Position numbers and translations under genes: made by a program. The notes under the pieces were generated by a model, which saw only the letters and a program-made list of their open reading frames with translations, was not told the origin of the DNA and did not search any database. 40,374 nucleotides of DNA from Mediterranea massiliensis (GTDB lineage: Bacteria > Bacteroidota > Bacteroidia > Bacteroidales > Bacteroidaceae). Of the stretch, positions 15,826-24,117 are shown in pieces (the first letter of the stretch is position 1; the number at the start of each line of letters is the position of its first letter). The DNA lies in NCBI GenBank assembly GCA_958402075.1, contig CATXSD010000014.1, positions 1-40,374 of the forward strand. Direction: 5' to 3'.

Positions 15826-15847
15826 GATATATTCCTCCTTTTTTCCG

Positions 15848-15877
15848 CAAAGATACTTATAATCTACTATTCCACAA
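15848..15877 (-). promoter_or_regulatory. Promoter of the marC-family gene
   Basis: Minus strand: TTG (15875-15877), 19-bp spacer, TATCTTTG (15848-15855). The transcript would start near 15841, so the leader is essentially the Shine-Dalgarno sequence plus the start codon. Confidence 0.65.
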
Positions 15878-16088
15878 CAGAAAAATGAGCGGATTGAACA
15901 GTACGTTTAAGAAATAATAAAAAAAACAAAAAGCAAAGGCCACAGCACACCGCCGAAGCCTATTATCACTATTTTTGGATTAAGATAAGATGAAATTTGA
16001 CATAGCCCCATGAACGGGACTCCGTTTCCATCGGCCATGCCCACATCCTTCATTCTTTTTTGTTCCAAACCAAAAGCAATTCTTAGCT

Positions 16089-16757
16089 ATGGATACGATG
16101 TTCGATACGTTGCTACAGCTTCCCCTGCTACAGGGACTGGCTCCAGAGGACTTTACCAGCATACTGGAAAAAGTGAAGCTGCATTTCGTCAAACTGAAAG
16201 CCGGCGAAACCATCGCCCGGGCAAATACCCCCTGCAGCGAACTCATCTTCCTCCTCAACGGAGAGGTGTCCGTCACGACAGCCTCCGCTGACGGAATATA
16301 CAGCCTGACGGAATTTGCGCAAGCCCCTTACCTGATAGAGCCCCAATCCCTGTTCGGCATGCACACGAACTACACGGCCAAATATGTGGCTACCACAGAA
16401 GCAAACAGTGTACGCGTCAGCAAGACTGCCGTTACGGGACATCTGTTGAAATACGAAATCTTCCGGCTGAACTATCTGAACATTGCCAGCAGCCAGTCGC
16501 AGGCCCTGCACGGCAAATTGTGGAACCAGCCCATCCCGACCACACTCGAAGGACGCATCTGCCATTTCATCCTGAGCCACCTGAAGCGTCCTCAAGGAAC
16601 AAAGCTCCTGAAAATAAAGATGGAGGACCTGGCCACGATTGTCAACGATACACGCAACAATGTGTCGAAGGTCCTCAATGACATGCAGGCCAGGGGGCTG
16701 CTGGAGCTTCACCGCGGCGAAATAGCCATTCCTGCCGCCGAGCATCTGCTGCCCTGA
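16089..16757 (+). CDS. Crp/Fnr family transcriptional regulator
   Basis: 222 residues: an N-terminal cyclic-nucleotide-binding-type beta barrel (about 1-120, with LKAGETIARANTPCSELIFLLNGEVSV) and a C-terminal winged helix (about 150-215, with EDLATIVNDTRNNVSKVLNDMQARGLLEL as recognition helix region). No cysteine cluster for an FNR iron-sulfur centre, and the phosphate-binding RxS of cAMP receptors is not evident, so the ligand is unknown. The 263-bp upstream gap shows no clear consensus promoter for this gene. Its stop directly abuts the stop of the convergent SGNH gene. Confidence 0.88.
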   Translation: MDTMFDTLLQLPLLQGLAPEDFTSILEKVKLHFVKLKAGETIARANTPCSELIFLLNGEVSVTTASADGIYSLTEFAQAPYLIEPQSLFGMHTNYTAKYVATTEANSVRVSKTAVTGHLLKYEIFRLNYLNIASSQSQALHGKLWNQPIPTTLEGRICHFILSHLKRPQGTKLLKIKMEDLATIVNDTRNNVSKVLNDMQARGLLELHRGEIAIPAAEHLLP

Positions 16758-17474
16758 TTACTCGTCGCGTACCTGCTCAATAGCATTCTTTATCAGAGGT
16801 TCCATCACCCGATAGCCTTCCAGCGTAGGATGAACCCCGTCCTTCGTATAGGCGGCTTCCAACGAACGGCCATCGTCCGCTACCAGCGCCTCGTAATAAT
16901 TCACATAAGGTATTCCCTCCGCCGAAGCATATTCGGCAATGCGTTTGTTCAGCGCCGTTATCTTCTGGGGAGCATCCGCAACGGACGCATTCCAGCTGAA
17001 ACGGGCTGCAGGCAATACGGATGTCAGTATCACTTGGATGCCATTCACACTGGCCAGTTCCACCATCGAAACAATATTGCCGAAGGTATAGTCTTCTACA
17101 TAAGCTCCTGTATTCTCGGCCACGTCGTTGGTACCGGCATTGATGACTACAATCTCCGGCCGCAATTTGATGACATCCTCACGGAAACGCAACAGGAACT
17201 GCATCGAGGTCTGGCCGCTGATGCCGCGACCTACATATCCGTTCTTTTCAAAGAAAGCGGCATCGGCACGCACCCATCCTTCGGTAATGGAATTGCCCAT
17301 AAATACGACTCTTCCCTTGACCGGTCCCTGCTCCTCCAACACACGATTGTCGGCAGCATAGCGTTTGAAATTGGCGAAATCCTGAGATTGAGCCTTACAT
17401 TCTGCCAATCCGAAGGCAGAAACTACAAGCAAACATGCCAGCATGCTGGCACCTGAAATAAATGTACGTAACAT
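16758..17474 (-). CDS. Secreted SGNH/GDSL-family hydrolase
   Basis: 238 residues with a signal peptide (residues 1 to about 28; the Cys at 26 is in LAEC, not a proper lipobox, so periplasmic rather than lipid-anchored is likelier). SGNH motifs: GNSITEGW (Ser62 nucleophile), GISGQTS (oxyanion Gly), GTND (Asn116) and DGVHPT (Asp212, His215). Resembles GDSL acylhydrolases that remove acyl or acetyl groups from carbohydrates or lipids; substrate not predictable. It lies after the guaA terminator on the same strand, and its stop abuts the Crp/Fnr gene stop with no gap. Confidence 0.88.
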   Translation of the reverse strand: MLRTFISGASMLACLLVVSAFGLAECKAQSQDFANFKRYAADNRVLEEQGPVKGRVVFMGNSITEGWVRADAAFFEKNGYVGRGISGQTSMQFLLRFREDVIKLRPEIVVINAGTNDVAENTGAYVEDYTFGNIVSMVELASVNGIQVILTSVLPAARFSWNASVADAPQKITALNKRIAEYASAEGIPYVNYYEALVADDGRSLEAAYTKDGVHPTLEGYRVMEPLIKNAIEQVRDE

Positions 17475-17495
17475 AAGCTATGATTTAAGAGTAAA

Positions 17496-17537
17496 AAGAG
17501 AAAGCACGGACTTGAGCCGCCTTTGGCTTGTCCGTGC
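17496..17537 (-). terminator. Intrinsic terminator of guaA
   Basis: GCACGGAC (17504-17511) and GTCCGTGC (17530-17537) form an 8-bp GC-rich stem, with GAGCC/GGCT able to extend it inside. The following minus-strand sequence (TTTCTCTTTTTAC) is U-rich. It lies 28 bp after the guaA stop and before the SGNH gene. Confidence 0.75.
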
Positions 17538-17565
17538 CTTGATCTGATATTGATATAAAGATTTC

Positions 17566-19119
17566 TTATTCCCACTCGATGGTCGAAGGTGGCTTCGAAG
17601 AGATGTCGTAGGTGACGCGGTTCACTCCCTTCACCTTGTTGATGATGTCGTTGGACACCTTGGCCAGGAATTCGTAAGGCAGGTGTGCCCAGTCGGCGGT
17701 CATGGCGTCGGTCGATGTCACGGCACGCAGGGCCACGGCACGCTCGTAGGTACGCTCGTCGCCCATCACGCCTACCGACTGAACGGGCAGCAGGATGACG
17801 CCGGCCTGCCATACCTGGTCATAAAGTGCCGTTTCCTTTCCATCGGCATCCTTTACCTTCCAATCGCGCAGGCCTTGGATGAAGATGTCGTCGGCATCCT
17901 GCAGGATGCGTACCTTCTCGCGGGTGATGTCGCCCAGGATACGCACGGCCAGACCCGGACCTGGGAAGGGATGGCGGTTGATGAGGTGGTCGGGGATGCC
18001 CAACTGACGGCCCACACGGCGTACCTCGTCCTTGAACAGCCACTTCAGCGGCTCGCACAGCTGGAGGTTCATTTCCTTGGGAAGTCCGCCCACGTTGTGG
18101 TGGCTCTTGATGGTCTTGCCGGTGATGTTCAAGCTCTCGATGCGGTCGGGGTAGATGGTACCCTGGGCCAGCCACTTGGCATCGGTTATCTTATGTGCCT
18201 CGGCGTTGAACACTTCCACGAAGTCGCGGCCGATAATCTTGCGCTTCTGCTCGGGGTCGGTCACGCCCTCCAGGTCCTTGAAGAACTTCTCGCTGGCGTC
18301 CACACCGATAACGTTCAGTCCCAGGCACTCGTAGTCGTGCATCACGTTCTTGAACTCGTTCTTGCGCAGCAGGCCGTGGTCCACGAAGATACACGTCAGG
18401 TTCTTGCCGATGGCCCGATGGAGCAGCACGGCAGCTACCGACGAGTCCACACCGCCGCTCAGGCCCAGGATGACGCGGTCGTCTCCCACCTGTGCCTTCA
18501 GCTCGGCCACGGTGGTGTCGACAAACGAAGCGGCGCTCCAGCTCTGGCTGCAACCGCAGACGTCGACCACGAAGTTCTTCAGCATCTGTGTGCCGTCTTC
18601 GCTATGGAACACTTCGGGATGGAACTGTACGCCCCACATCTTTTCGCCCTCGGCCTGGTAGGCGGCAATCTTCACCTTGTCGGTCGAAGCGATGACGCGG
18701 AAGTTGTCGGGGATGGCCGTAATGGTATCGCCGTGGCTCATCCACACCTGCGTATTCTCGCGCACGCCCTTGAAAAGCACGTTGTTCTTGTCGAAGGAAC
18801 TGAGATGGGCGCGGCCATATTCGCGTGTGCCGGCCGGCTCCACCTTTCCGCCGTTGGTGTAGGCAATGAACTGGGCGCCGTAGCAGATACCCAGGATGGG
18901 GTACTTGCCGCGCAGCTGGCTCAAGTCTACCTTGAACGCGCTTTCGTCGTACACGGAGAACGGGCTGCCCGAAAGGATGACTCCCTTTACGCTGTCATCT
19001 CCTTGCGGAAACTTGTTGTAGGGTACAATCTCACAGTAAACATTCAGTTCGCGGATGCGGCGGCCAATGAGCTGCGTGGTCTGCGAGCCGAAATCGAGAA
19101 TGATGATTTTTTCCTGCAT
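17566..19119 (-). CDS. guaA: GMP synthase (glutamine-hydrolysing)
   Basis: 517 residues. Converts XMP to GMP using ATP and glutamine. The N-terminal class I amidotransferase has Cys79 in GICYGAQ and His167/Glu169 in FHPEVFH; the ATP pyrophosphatase domain begins with GLSGGVDSSV (P-loop about 221-226); the C-terminal dimerisation domain ends in VTYDISSKPPSTIEWE, the usual GuaA terminus. All catalytic residues are present. Cytoplasmic. It is transcribed from apparently duplicated promoters (19167-19197 and 19255-19286) and ends at an intrinsic terminator. Confidence 0.97.
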   Translation of the reverse strand: MQEKIIILDFGSQTTQLIGRRIRELNVYCEIVPYNKFPQGDDSVKGVILSGSPFSVYDESAFKVDLSQLRGKYPILGICYGAQFIAYTNGGKVEPAGTREYGRAHLSSFDKNNVLFKGVRENTQVWMSHGDTITAIPDNFRVIASTDKVKIAAYQAEGEKMWGVQFHPEVFHSEDGTQMLKNFVVDVCGCSQSWSAASFVDTTVAELKAQVGDDRVILGLSGGVDSSVAAVLLHRAIGKNLTCIFVDHGLLRKNEFKNVMHDYECLGLNVIGVDASEKFFKDLEGVTDPEQKRKIIGRDFVEVFNAEAHKITDAKWLAQGTIYPDRIESLNITGKTIKSHHNVGGLPKEMNLQLCEPLKWLFKDEVRRVGRQLGIPDHLINRHPFPGPGLAVRILGDITREKVRILQDADDIFIQGLRDWKVKDADGKETALYDQVWQAGVILLPVQSVGVMGDERTYERAVALRAVTSTDAMTADWAHLPYEFLAKVSNDIINKVKGVNRVTYDISSKPPSTIEWE

Positions 19120-19166
19120 ATATGTGTCTATTGATAAATTGATTGTTTCAAGTTTGATTGATTGTG

Positions 19167-19197
19167 CAAAAATAGTGAAAGGTGAGCGGAGAACAAA
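19167..19197 (-). promoter_or_regulatory. guaA promoter P1
   Basis: Minus strand: TTTG (19194-19197), 19-bp spacer, TATTTTTG (19167-19174), a full consensus match. Predicted start near 19160, leader about 40 nt. Confidence 0.75.
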
Positions 19198-19201
19198 ATA
19201 T

Positions 19202-19215
19202 TGAAACTTGTTTCA
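19202..19215. promoter_or_regulatory. Dyad TGAAAC-TT-GTTTCA just upstream of guaA P1
   Basis: Perfect 6-bp inverted repeat with 2-bp centre, 5 bp upstream of the P1 -33 element and between P1 and P2. A related sequence (TGTTTCAAGTTTGA, 19144-19157) lies in the guaA leader. It could be an operator, but regulator and function are inference. Confidence 0.35.
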
Positions 19216-19254
19216 GCTATTTTTTATCCCGAACCGCCTCCTATTTTCGTGCAA

Positions 19255-19286
19255 CAAAAATAGTGAAAGGTGAGAGCATAAACAAA
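19255..19286 (-). promoter_or_regulatory. guaA promoter P2 (duplicate of P1)
   Basis: Minus strand: TTTG (19283-19286), 20-bp spacer, TATTTTTG (19255-19262). Twenty bases starting at the -7 box (19255-19274) are identical to 19167-19186 of P1, 88 bp away, so the two promoters share an exact direct repeat. Confidence 0.65.
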
Positions 19287-19370
19287 TGAAAATGCGTTTT
19301 TCATTTGCCTATGCCATACTACCTACCCTCTTCCACCGCTTCACTCCGTTTGAACCGTCAGTACAAAGGC

Positions 19371-19460
19371 GTTAAACCGACAGTTTAAACGGAGTAAACT
19401 GACGGTTTAAACGGATTAAACTGGCAGTTTAAAGCCATTAAACTGAGAGTTTATTTCGGA
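19371..19460. repeat. Four tandem 22-23 bp units each built on a TTAAAC...GTTTAA dyad
   Basis: Units at 19371-19393, 19394-19415, 19416-19437 and 19438-19460. Each begins with (G/T)TAAAC and has a matching GTTTA 10-11 bp later; the third contains the perfect 17-bp palindrome TTAAACTG-G-CAGTTTAA (19416-19432). Degenerate half-units flank the array (19348-19370 and about 19470-19478). The spacing is about two helical turns. The array lies between the pfp terminator and the guaA promoters. Confidence 0.85.
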
Positions 19461-19533
19461 CAAACAAAAATAAACTGCTATACACCTGTTTTCCAACGGC
19501 TTGCATTGGAAGGTCCAGCGGGCGGACGAGCAC

Positions 19534-19570
19534 AAAAAAAGATTGCAGGAACACAACATTCCTGCAATCT
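19534..19570 (-). terminator. Intrinsic terminator of the PPi-phosphofructokinase gene
   Basis: AGATTGCAGGAA (19540-19551) pairs perfectly with TTCCTGCAATCT (19559-19570) around a 7-nt loop. The A-run 19534-19540 is the minus-strand U-tract. Confidence 0.85.
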
Positions 19571-19601
19571 CTTGTTTATACCTTATATATATATAGGCTT
19601 A

Positions 19602-21248
19602 TTATTTAGCTTGTTCCAGCTGCAGCGTCTTGGTCGGCTGGTCGCAAACTTCCGTAGGACCGAAGTACTGGATGGGACCCGGATATACATAGTCCGTTTC
19701 CATCGCCCAATGGTCGCGCTGTGCGGCGAACGCCTTGAAGGGAGCACCGTCCAGTTTCACCAGAGCCTTCTGGATTACGGGCTTCATCTCGCCGTTACGA
19801 CGTTCCATGTTCATCATCATCGTGATGGGCACACCGCCGGCAATCCATTCGTCGGCAGGAGCCGTCGTGTTGCGTACGGAAGCCATGTAGCCGGTCTTGC
19901 CGTTGGCAATCAGGGCAGATGCGGCATAACCCAGCGAGTAGCAGTAGTCGGCATCAAAGTTCGACGGAGCAGCGCAACGTCCTTCGTAACCGAAGAAGTG
20001 GTGCTGGGCGGCAAACTTGCCCACGTACTTGCCTTCTTCCTTCCAGGCAGCCAGCTTGGTGGCAACCATTTCGGAGAGCAGCTTCTCAGTCTCGATCAGC
20101 GATACCTGTACGTTGCCGTGCGGGTCGCGGTCGAGGGTCAGCTGACGGGCCACGCCTTCGGGCAGGCTGGCATAGATGGCAGAATTCTCGGGAGAGAGCT
20201 TGCTGATGATATAATCGCGCTGGTGGGACTTCTTGATGTGCGAGAACTCTTCGGCGTTAGTAGCCAGGAAGTCGTTCAGTTCAGCGATCAGGCGCTTCAT
20301 GGCCGGAATGAACTCGATCAGACCTTCGGGGATGAGGACCGTACCGAAATTGTTGCCCTTGGCAGCACGGTCGGCCACAACCTTGGCGATGTAGGTCACG
20401 ATGTCGTCCAGTGACATGTCCTTGGCCTCAACTTCCTCGGAGATGATGCAGACGTTGGGCTGTACCTGCAGGGCGCACTCCAAAGCGATGTGCGAAGCCG
20501 AACGGCCCATCAGCTTGATGAAGTGCCAGTATTTGCGTGCAGAGTTGCAGTCGCGCTGGATGTTGCCGATAACCTCTGAATAAGTCTTGCAGGCCGTGTC
20601 GAAACCGAAGCTGGTCTCAATCATGTCGTTCTTCAAGTCGCCGTCGATGGTCTTGGGGCAACCGATAACCTGTACGCCATAGTTCTTGGCAGCATAGTAT
20701 TCGGCCAGTACGCAGGCGTTCGTGTTGGAATCGTCGCCACCGATGATGACCAGCGCCTTGATGCCCAATTCCTTCAGAATTTCATAACCCTTCTCGAACT
20801 GCTCTACCTTCTCGAGCTTCGTACGGCCCGAGCCGATGATGTCGAAACCGCCGGTGTTGCGATATTCGTCGATGATATCGGCCGTCAGCTCCATGTAGTT
20901 GTGGTCAACCAGTCCGCCGGGGCCCAGGATAAAGCCGTAGAGCTTGTTGGCGGGGTTCAGCTTCTTGATGCCGTCGAACAGGCCGGAGATGACGTTGTGT
21001 CCGCCGGGAGCCTGACCGCCCGACAGGATGACACCTACATTCATTACGGGGAAAGCAGTTGCCTCGGAAGAAGTTTCAAACTTGATGAGCGGCATACCAT
21101 ACGTGTTGGGGAACAGTTTCTGGATAGCTTCCTGGTCGGCAACCGACTGGGTAGCTTCACCGGCTACAGCTTTCACATGTCCTTTCAAAGCCTTGGGCAG
21201 CTTGGGCTGGTAGGCAGCCCTTGCGATTTGCAATGCACTTTTAGTCAT
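19602..21248 (-). CDS. pfp: Diphosphate--fructose-6-phosphate 1-phosphotransferase (PPi-dependent phosphofructokinase)
   Basis: 548 residues, the long PFP form. Phosphorylates fructose 6-phosphate reversibly with PPi. PPi specificity is indicated by GGDDS (170-174) in place of GGDGT of ATP enzymes and by PKTIDGD (198-204); the substrate motif MGRSASH (about 247-253) and the GGQAPGGHNV loop (77-86) are conserved. Cytoplasmic glycolytic enzyme common in Bacteroidota. A -7/-33-like pair lies 25-57 bp upstream. It has its own terminator and is separate from guaA. Confidence 0.95.
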   Translation of the reverse strand: MTKSALQIARAAYQPKLPKALKGHVKAVAGEATQSVADQEAIQKLFPNTYGMPLIKFETSSEATAFPVMNVGVILSGGQAPGGHNVISGLFDGIKKLNPANKLYGFILGPGGLVDHNYMELTADIIDEYRNTGGFDIIGSGRTKLEKVEQFEKGYEILKELGIKALVIIGGDDSNTNACVLAEYYAAKNYGVQVIGCPKTIDGDLKNDMIETSFGFDTACKTYSEVIGNIQRDCNSARKYWHFIKLMGRSASHIALECALQVQPNVCIISEEVEAKDMSLDDIVTYIAKVVADRAAKGNNFGTVLIPEGLIEFIPAMKRLIAELNDFLATNAEEFSHIKKSHQRDYIISKLSPENSAIYASLPEGVARQLTLDRDPHGNVQVSLIETEKLLSEMVATKLAAWKEEGKYVGKFAAQHHFFGYEGRCAAPSNFDADYCYSLGYAASALIANGKTGYMASVRNTTAPADEWIAGGVPITMMMNMERRNGEMKPVIQKALVKLDGAPFKAFAAQRDHWAMETDYVYPGPIQYFGPTEVCDQPTKTLQLEQAK

Positions 21249-21272
21249 ATTGTTCTATATTATTTAAAGGTG

Positions 21273-21305
21273 TAAATATACTTCCTCATGGAAAGGTGGT
21301 GCAAA
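21273..21305 (-). promoter_or_regulatory. Probable promoter of pfp
   Basis: Minus strand: TTTG (21302-21305), 21-bp spacer, TATATTTA (21273-21280), which differs from TAnnTTTG only in the last base. Confidence 0.5.
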
Positions 21306-21372
21306 TTTCGCTTTTTTCCCGTAGACTACATAACTTTTTTAAGTAAAACCGAAGCAAGTATCACATTTTTTA

Positions 21373-21380
21373 TATTTTTG
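21373..21380 (+). promoter_or_regulatory. -7 box for the DUF3667 gene pair
   Basis: TATTTTTG followed by CG, an exact TAnnTTTG, 25 bp before the ATG at 21406. No good -33 element at the expected distance. Confidence 0.5.
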
Positions 21381-21405
21381 CGACCAGTTTACAAACGCAT
21401 CCCTT

Positions 21406-22767
21406 ATGCTACGACACTGGAAAGAACACTGGAAAGCACGCTCCCGACGCGTGCGCCGCAAGATAGAACTGCTCCGCCTGAAGCGGATACGTCAGAAGAA
21501 AACGCCGAAATACTCCTTTTGCAAGAACTGCGGCACCCAGCTCGAGGGCATGTACTGCTACCGCTGCGGCCAGTATGCGCTCGACGTGGAACAGCCTTTC
21601 TGGAAGTACGTCCGCCAGTACTTCGAGAACGTCTACCAGTTCGACACCAAGATATGGCGCACCCTGTGGTACCTCTTCACCCGCCCCGGCTTCCTGACCG
21701 CCGAGTTCAATGCGGGCAAAATCAATTCCTACGTCCATCCCTTCCGCCTGTACATGTGCATCTCGGTGGTGTTCTTCGCCGTGTTCTTCATGCTGGTGGG
21801 CGAACGGGCGAACGACTTCAACGCGCTGAACGACGGCCGGCTGCGACGCAGCGTCGTAGAGCGCCTGCGGACACCTGCCGCCGCTACCGACACCACCGTT
21901 TACCTCTACCAGGCACCGCGGCTGGTAAAAACCCTGTCACTACGCTTCGGCCTGAAGGAGGCCGACAGCCTGGTGCGCTACCAGCCCGTCGACAATCCCT
22001 ACGGCCTGTCACGCACCACCCTGCCCCGCCTGCTGGTAGACTCCTGTTTCAAGCAGACCGACATCCTGCCGGAGGACTGGGACTTCATCCGAAAGGCGCG
22101 CGCCTTGAAGAACCTGAACATCGAGAACTGGATAGACGGACGTGACTACGGCCCGGACAACGTGACCGCCATCCGCGCCTTCCATGTTGACAGTACCCGC
22201 ACGCAGACAGCCGATGGTACAGACAGCCTCGTGCTGCGCCCACAACGGGTCTGGCTCTGGACGGACGAGGTGAAGAAGGACGCCGAGACGGACGAGCTGC
22301 AGAAGCAACTGTTCGTCAACGACATCGTAGGCGGCCTGTCAAAGTGGACGCCCTTCTACATGATGTTCCTTCTGCCGCTGTTCGCCGCCCTGCTGAAGCT
22401 GTTCTACCGCCGCAAACGGATGCCCTACATGTGGCACTTCGTCCACGCCATCCACCTGAACACCGTCTTCCTCATCCTGCTCTGCATTCCGCTGGTACCG
22501 CTCTTCGCCTATGGCATCGACGACATGCTGGCTGCCCGGCAGACGCTCAACAACGTACAGCAGAACTTTCTGCACATCACGACCATCGGGTTCCCCGTGG
22601 CGATGTTCGGCTACCTGCTCGTATCCTTCCGTACGGTCTATAGACAAGAATGGGGCAAGACAACCCTAAAGGCAGTGCTGTTCTACGTCGTGTTCACCGT
22701 CATCGCCACCCTACTGGCCGCCGCACTGCTGCTGTGGCTGCTGGCAATGGAAGCGGACGCTATATAA
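21406..22767 (+). CDS. DUF3667 family zinc-ribbon membrane protein (first of two paralogues)
   Basis: 453 residues. A basic N-terminus leads into a zinc ribbon C-x2-C-x8-C-x2-C (Cys39, 42, 51, 54; CKNCGTQLEGMYCYRCGQ). Next comes FWKYVRQYFENVYQFDTK with a first hydrophobic segment (about 115-135), a variable hydrophilic middle, and several membrane helices in the last 150 residues. This order matches DUF3667 proteins of Bacteroidota, whose function is unknown. It is followed 35 bp later by a paralogue with the same architecture. The ATG at 21406 fits the promoter box just upstream. Confidence 0.82.
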   Translation: MLRHWKEHWKARSRRVRRKIELLRLKRIRQKKTPKYSFCKNCGTQLEGMYCYRCGQYALDVEQPFWKYVRQYFENVYQFDTKIWRTLWYLFTRPGFLTAEFNAGKINSYVHPFRLYMCISVVFFAVFFMLVGERANDFNALNDGRLRRSVVERLRTPAAATDTTVYLYQAPRLVKTLSLRFGLKEADSLVRYQPVDNPYGLSRTTLPRLLVDSCFKQTDILPEDWDFIRKARALKNLNIENWIDGRDYGPDNVTAIRAFHVDSTRTQTADGTDSLVLRPQRVWLWTDEVKKDAETDELQKQLFVNDIVGGLSKWTPFYMMFLLPLFAALLKLFYRRKRMPYMWHFVHAIHLNTVFLILLCIPLVPLFAYGIDDMLAARQTLNNVQQNFLHITTIGFPVAMFGYLLVSFRTVYRQEWGKTTLKAVLFYVVFTVIATLLAAALLLWLLAMEADAI

Positions 22768-22802
22768 ATGAAGAATGAAGAACGAATAATGAAGAATTAG
22801 TG

Positions 22803-24077
22803 ATGAAACTCATAGAAACACTCCGACAACGCCGACGCCGCATCCGCCGGAACATCGAGGCCATGCGCCTGCGACGCATCCGCCGCCACACCCGCCCCGG
22901 CTACACCCACTGCATGAACTGCGGCACCCGCCTGAAGGGCATGTACTGCCATCAGTGCGGCCAGTATGCGCTCGACATCCACCAGCCCATGTGGAAATAC
23001 ATCCGCCAATACTTCGAGAACGTCTATCAGTTTGACGGCAAGATATGGATGACGCTGCGCCTGATGTTCACCCGCCCGGGCTTCCTGACGAATGAGTTCA
23101 ACGACGGCAAGATCAATTCCTACGTGCATCCCTTCCGGCTGTACATGTGTATCTCCGTTGTCTTCTTCACCCTGTTCTTCATGGCCGCCGAGCGCAGCAC
23201 GGACCGCGCCCTGCAGTCGATGGCCGGCGAACAGATACCGGACACGGTGATGAACGTTCTGCGTCGTGCCAATCCTACCTCCCTGCCGGACACCACAGTC
23301 TATGCCTACAACACGGAGACTCTGCTCCAGGTGCTCGACGCCCGCGGAGCCAGCCATGCCGACCGCCTCGTCCGCCTGCACTACAAGGACCGTGGCGATG
23401 AGCTGAACCTCGTCACTCTGCCCCGCCTGCTCTTTGACTCGTGCCTGACGCGCACCGCCATCCGCGAGGAGACACAGACCGAAGTCAATGTCCTCCGCCG
23501 CACTGCCCGGCTGGGTATGCCCGACGAAGAGGAACAGTTCAGTCTCACCCTGCCCGTCGACACAGCGACGGGCCGCATCACCGCCGACGCATATGACTGG
23601 ATGACCCGCCTCGACCAGACTGACCAGCTGCACCAACAGGCCACGGCTTCGTTCGTCCTGGGCCAGCTGTCCAAGTGGACGCCCCTGTTCCTGATGTTCC
23701 TTCTGCCCGTACAGGCTTTGATATTCAAGCTCTTCTACCGCAGCCGCCGCTACATGGAGCACTTTGCCCACGCCACACACCTCAGCAGCCTGCTGCTCGT
23801 GCTGATGGCCATACCAGCCGCCATCCTGCTGCGGAGTTTCAACGTGGGACACGACAACGACCTCTTCACCAACAGCTGGGAGGACGCCATCCTCTTCCTC
23901 ACGCCCCTCGCCCTGCTGGCCTATCAGTTCGTGTCGATGCACACCGTCTACCGCGAGGGCTGGGGCAAAACCACGGCAAAATGCCTGCTCACGTTCTTCC
24001 TCTTCAACCTGCTGGCTCTCGGCTCTGCAACCGCACTCATCCTCTGGCTGGTGCTCAAGGCAATGGGGAGAATCTGA
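22803..24077 (+). CDS. DUF3667 family zinc-ribbon membrane protein (second of two paralogues)
   Basis: 424 residues. Same order as the gene before it: basic start, zinc ribbon with identical spacing (Cys37, 40, 49, 52; CMNCGTRLKGMYCHQCGQ), MWKYIRQYFENVYQFDGK, first membrane segment, divergent middle, then C-terminal helices. The N-terminal 130 residues are clearly similar to the paralogue while the middle is not, pointing to an old tandem duplication with relaxed constraint in the soluble part. The ATG at 22803 is chosen over an adjacent GTG at 22800. The 35-bp spacer repeats ATGAAGAAT-like words. Ends at a long hairpin. Function unknown. Confidence 0.82.
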   Translation: MKLIETLRQRRRRIRRNIEAMRLRRIRRHTRPGYTHCMNCGTRLKGMYCHQCGQYALDIHQPMWKYIRQYFENVYQFDGKIWMTLRLMFTRPGFLTNEFNDGKINSYVHPFRLYMCISVVFFTLFFMAAERSTDRALQSMAGEQIPDTVMNVLRRANPTSLPDTTVYAYNTETLLQVLDARGASHADRLVRLHYKDRGDELNLVTLPRLLFDSCLTRTAIREETQTEVNVLRRTARLGMPDEEEQFSLTLPVDTATGRITADAYDWMTRLDQTDQLHQQATASFVLGQLSKWTPLFLMFLLPVQALIFKLFYRSRRYMEHFAHATHLSSLLLVLMAIPAAILLRSFNVGHDNDLFTNSWEDAILFLTPLALLAYQFVSMHTVYREGWGKTTAKCLLTFFLFNLLALGSATALILWLVLKAMGRI

Positions 24078-24117
24078 TCCTTATTTTCCATAAGAGGCTT
24101 TTGCATCATTCTAAGAC

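Noticed and set aside
17683..19134. Long open frame (483 codons) antisense to guaA
   Set aside because: guaA has every catalytic motif; the antisense frame has no domain character and is produced by GC-rich codon bias on the real strand.
19371..19460. CRISPR-like array
   Set aside because: Units are contiguous with no unique spacers, the units are divergent and no cas genes are present; the same applies to 30477-30542.
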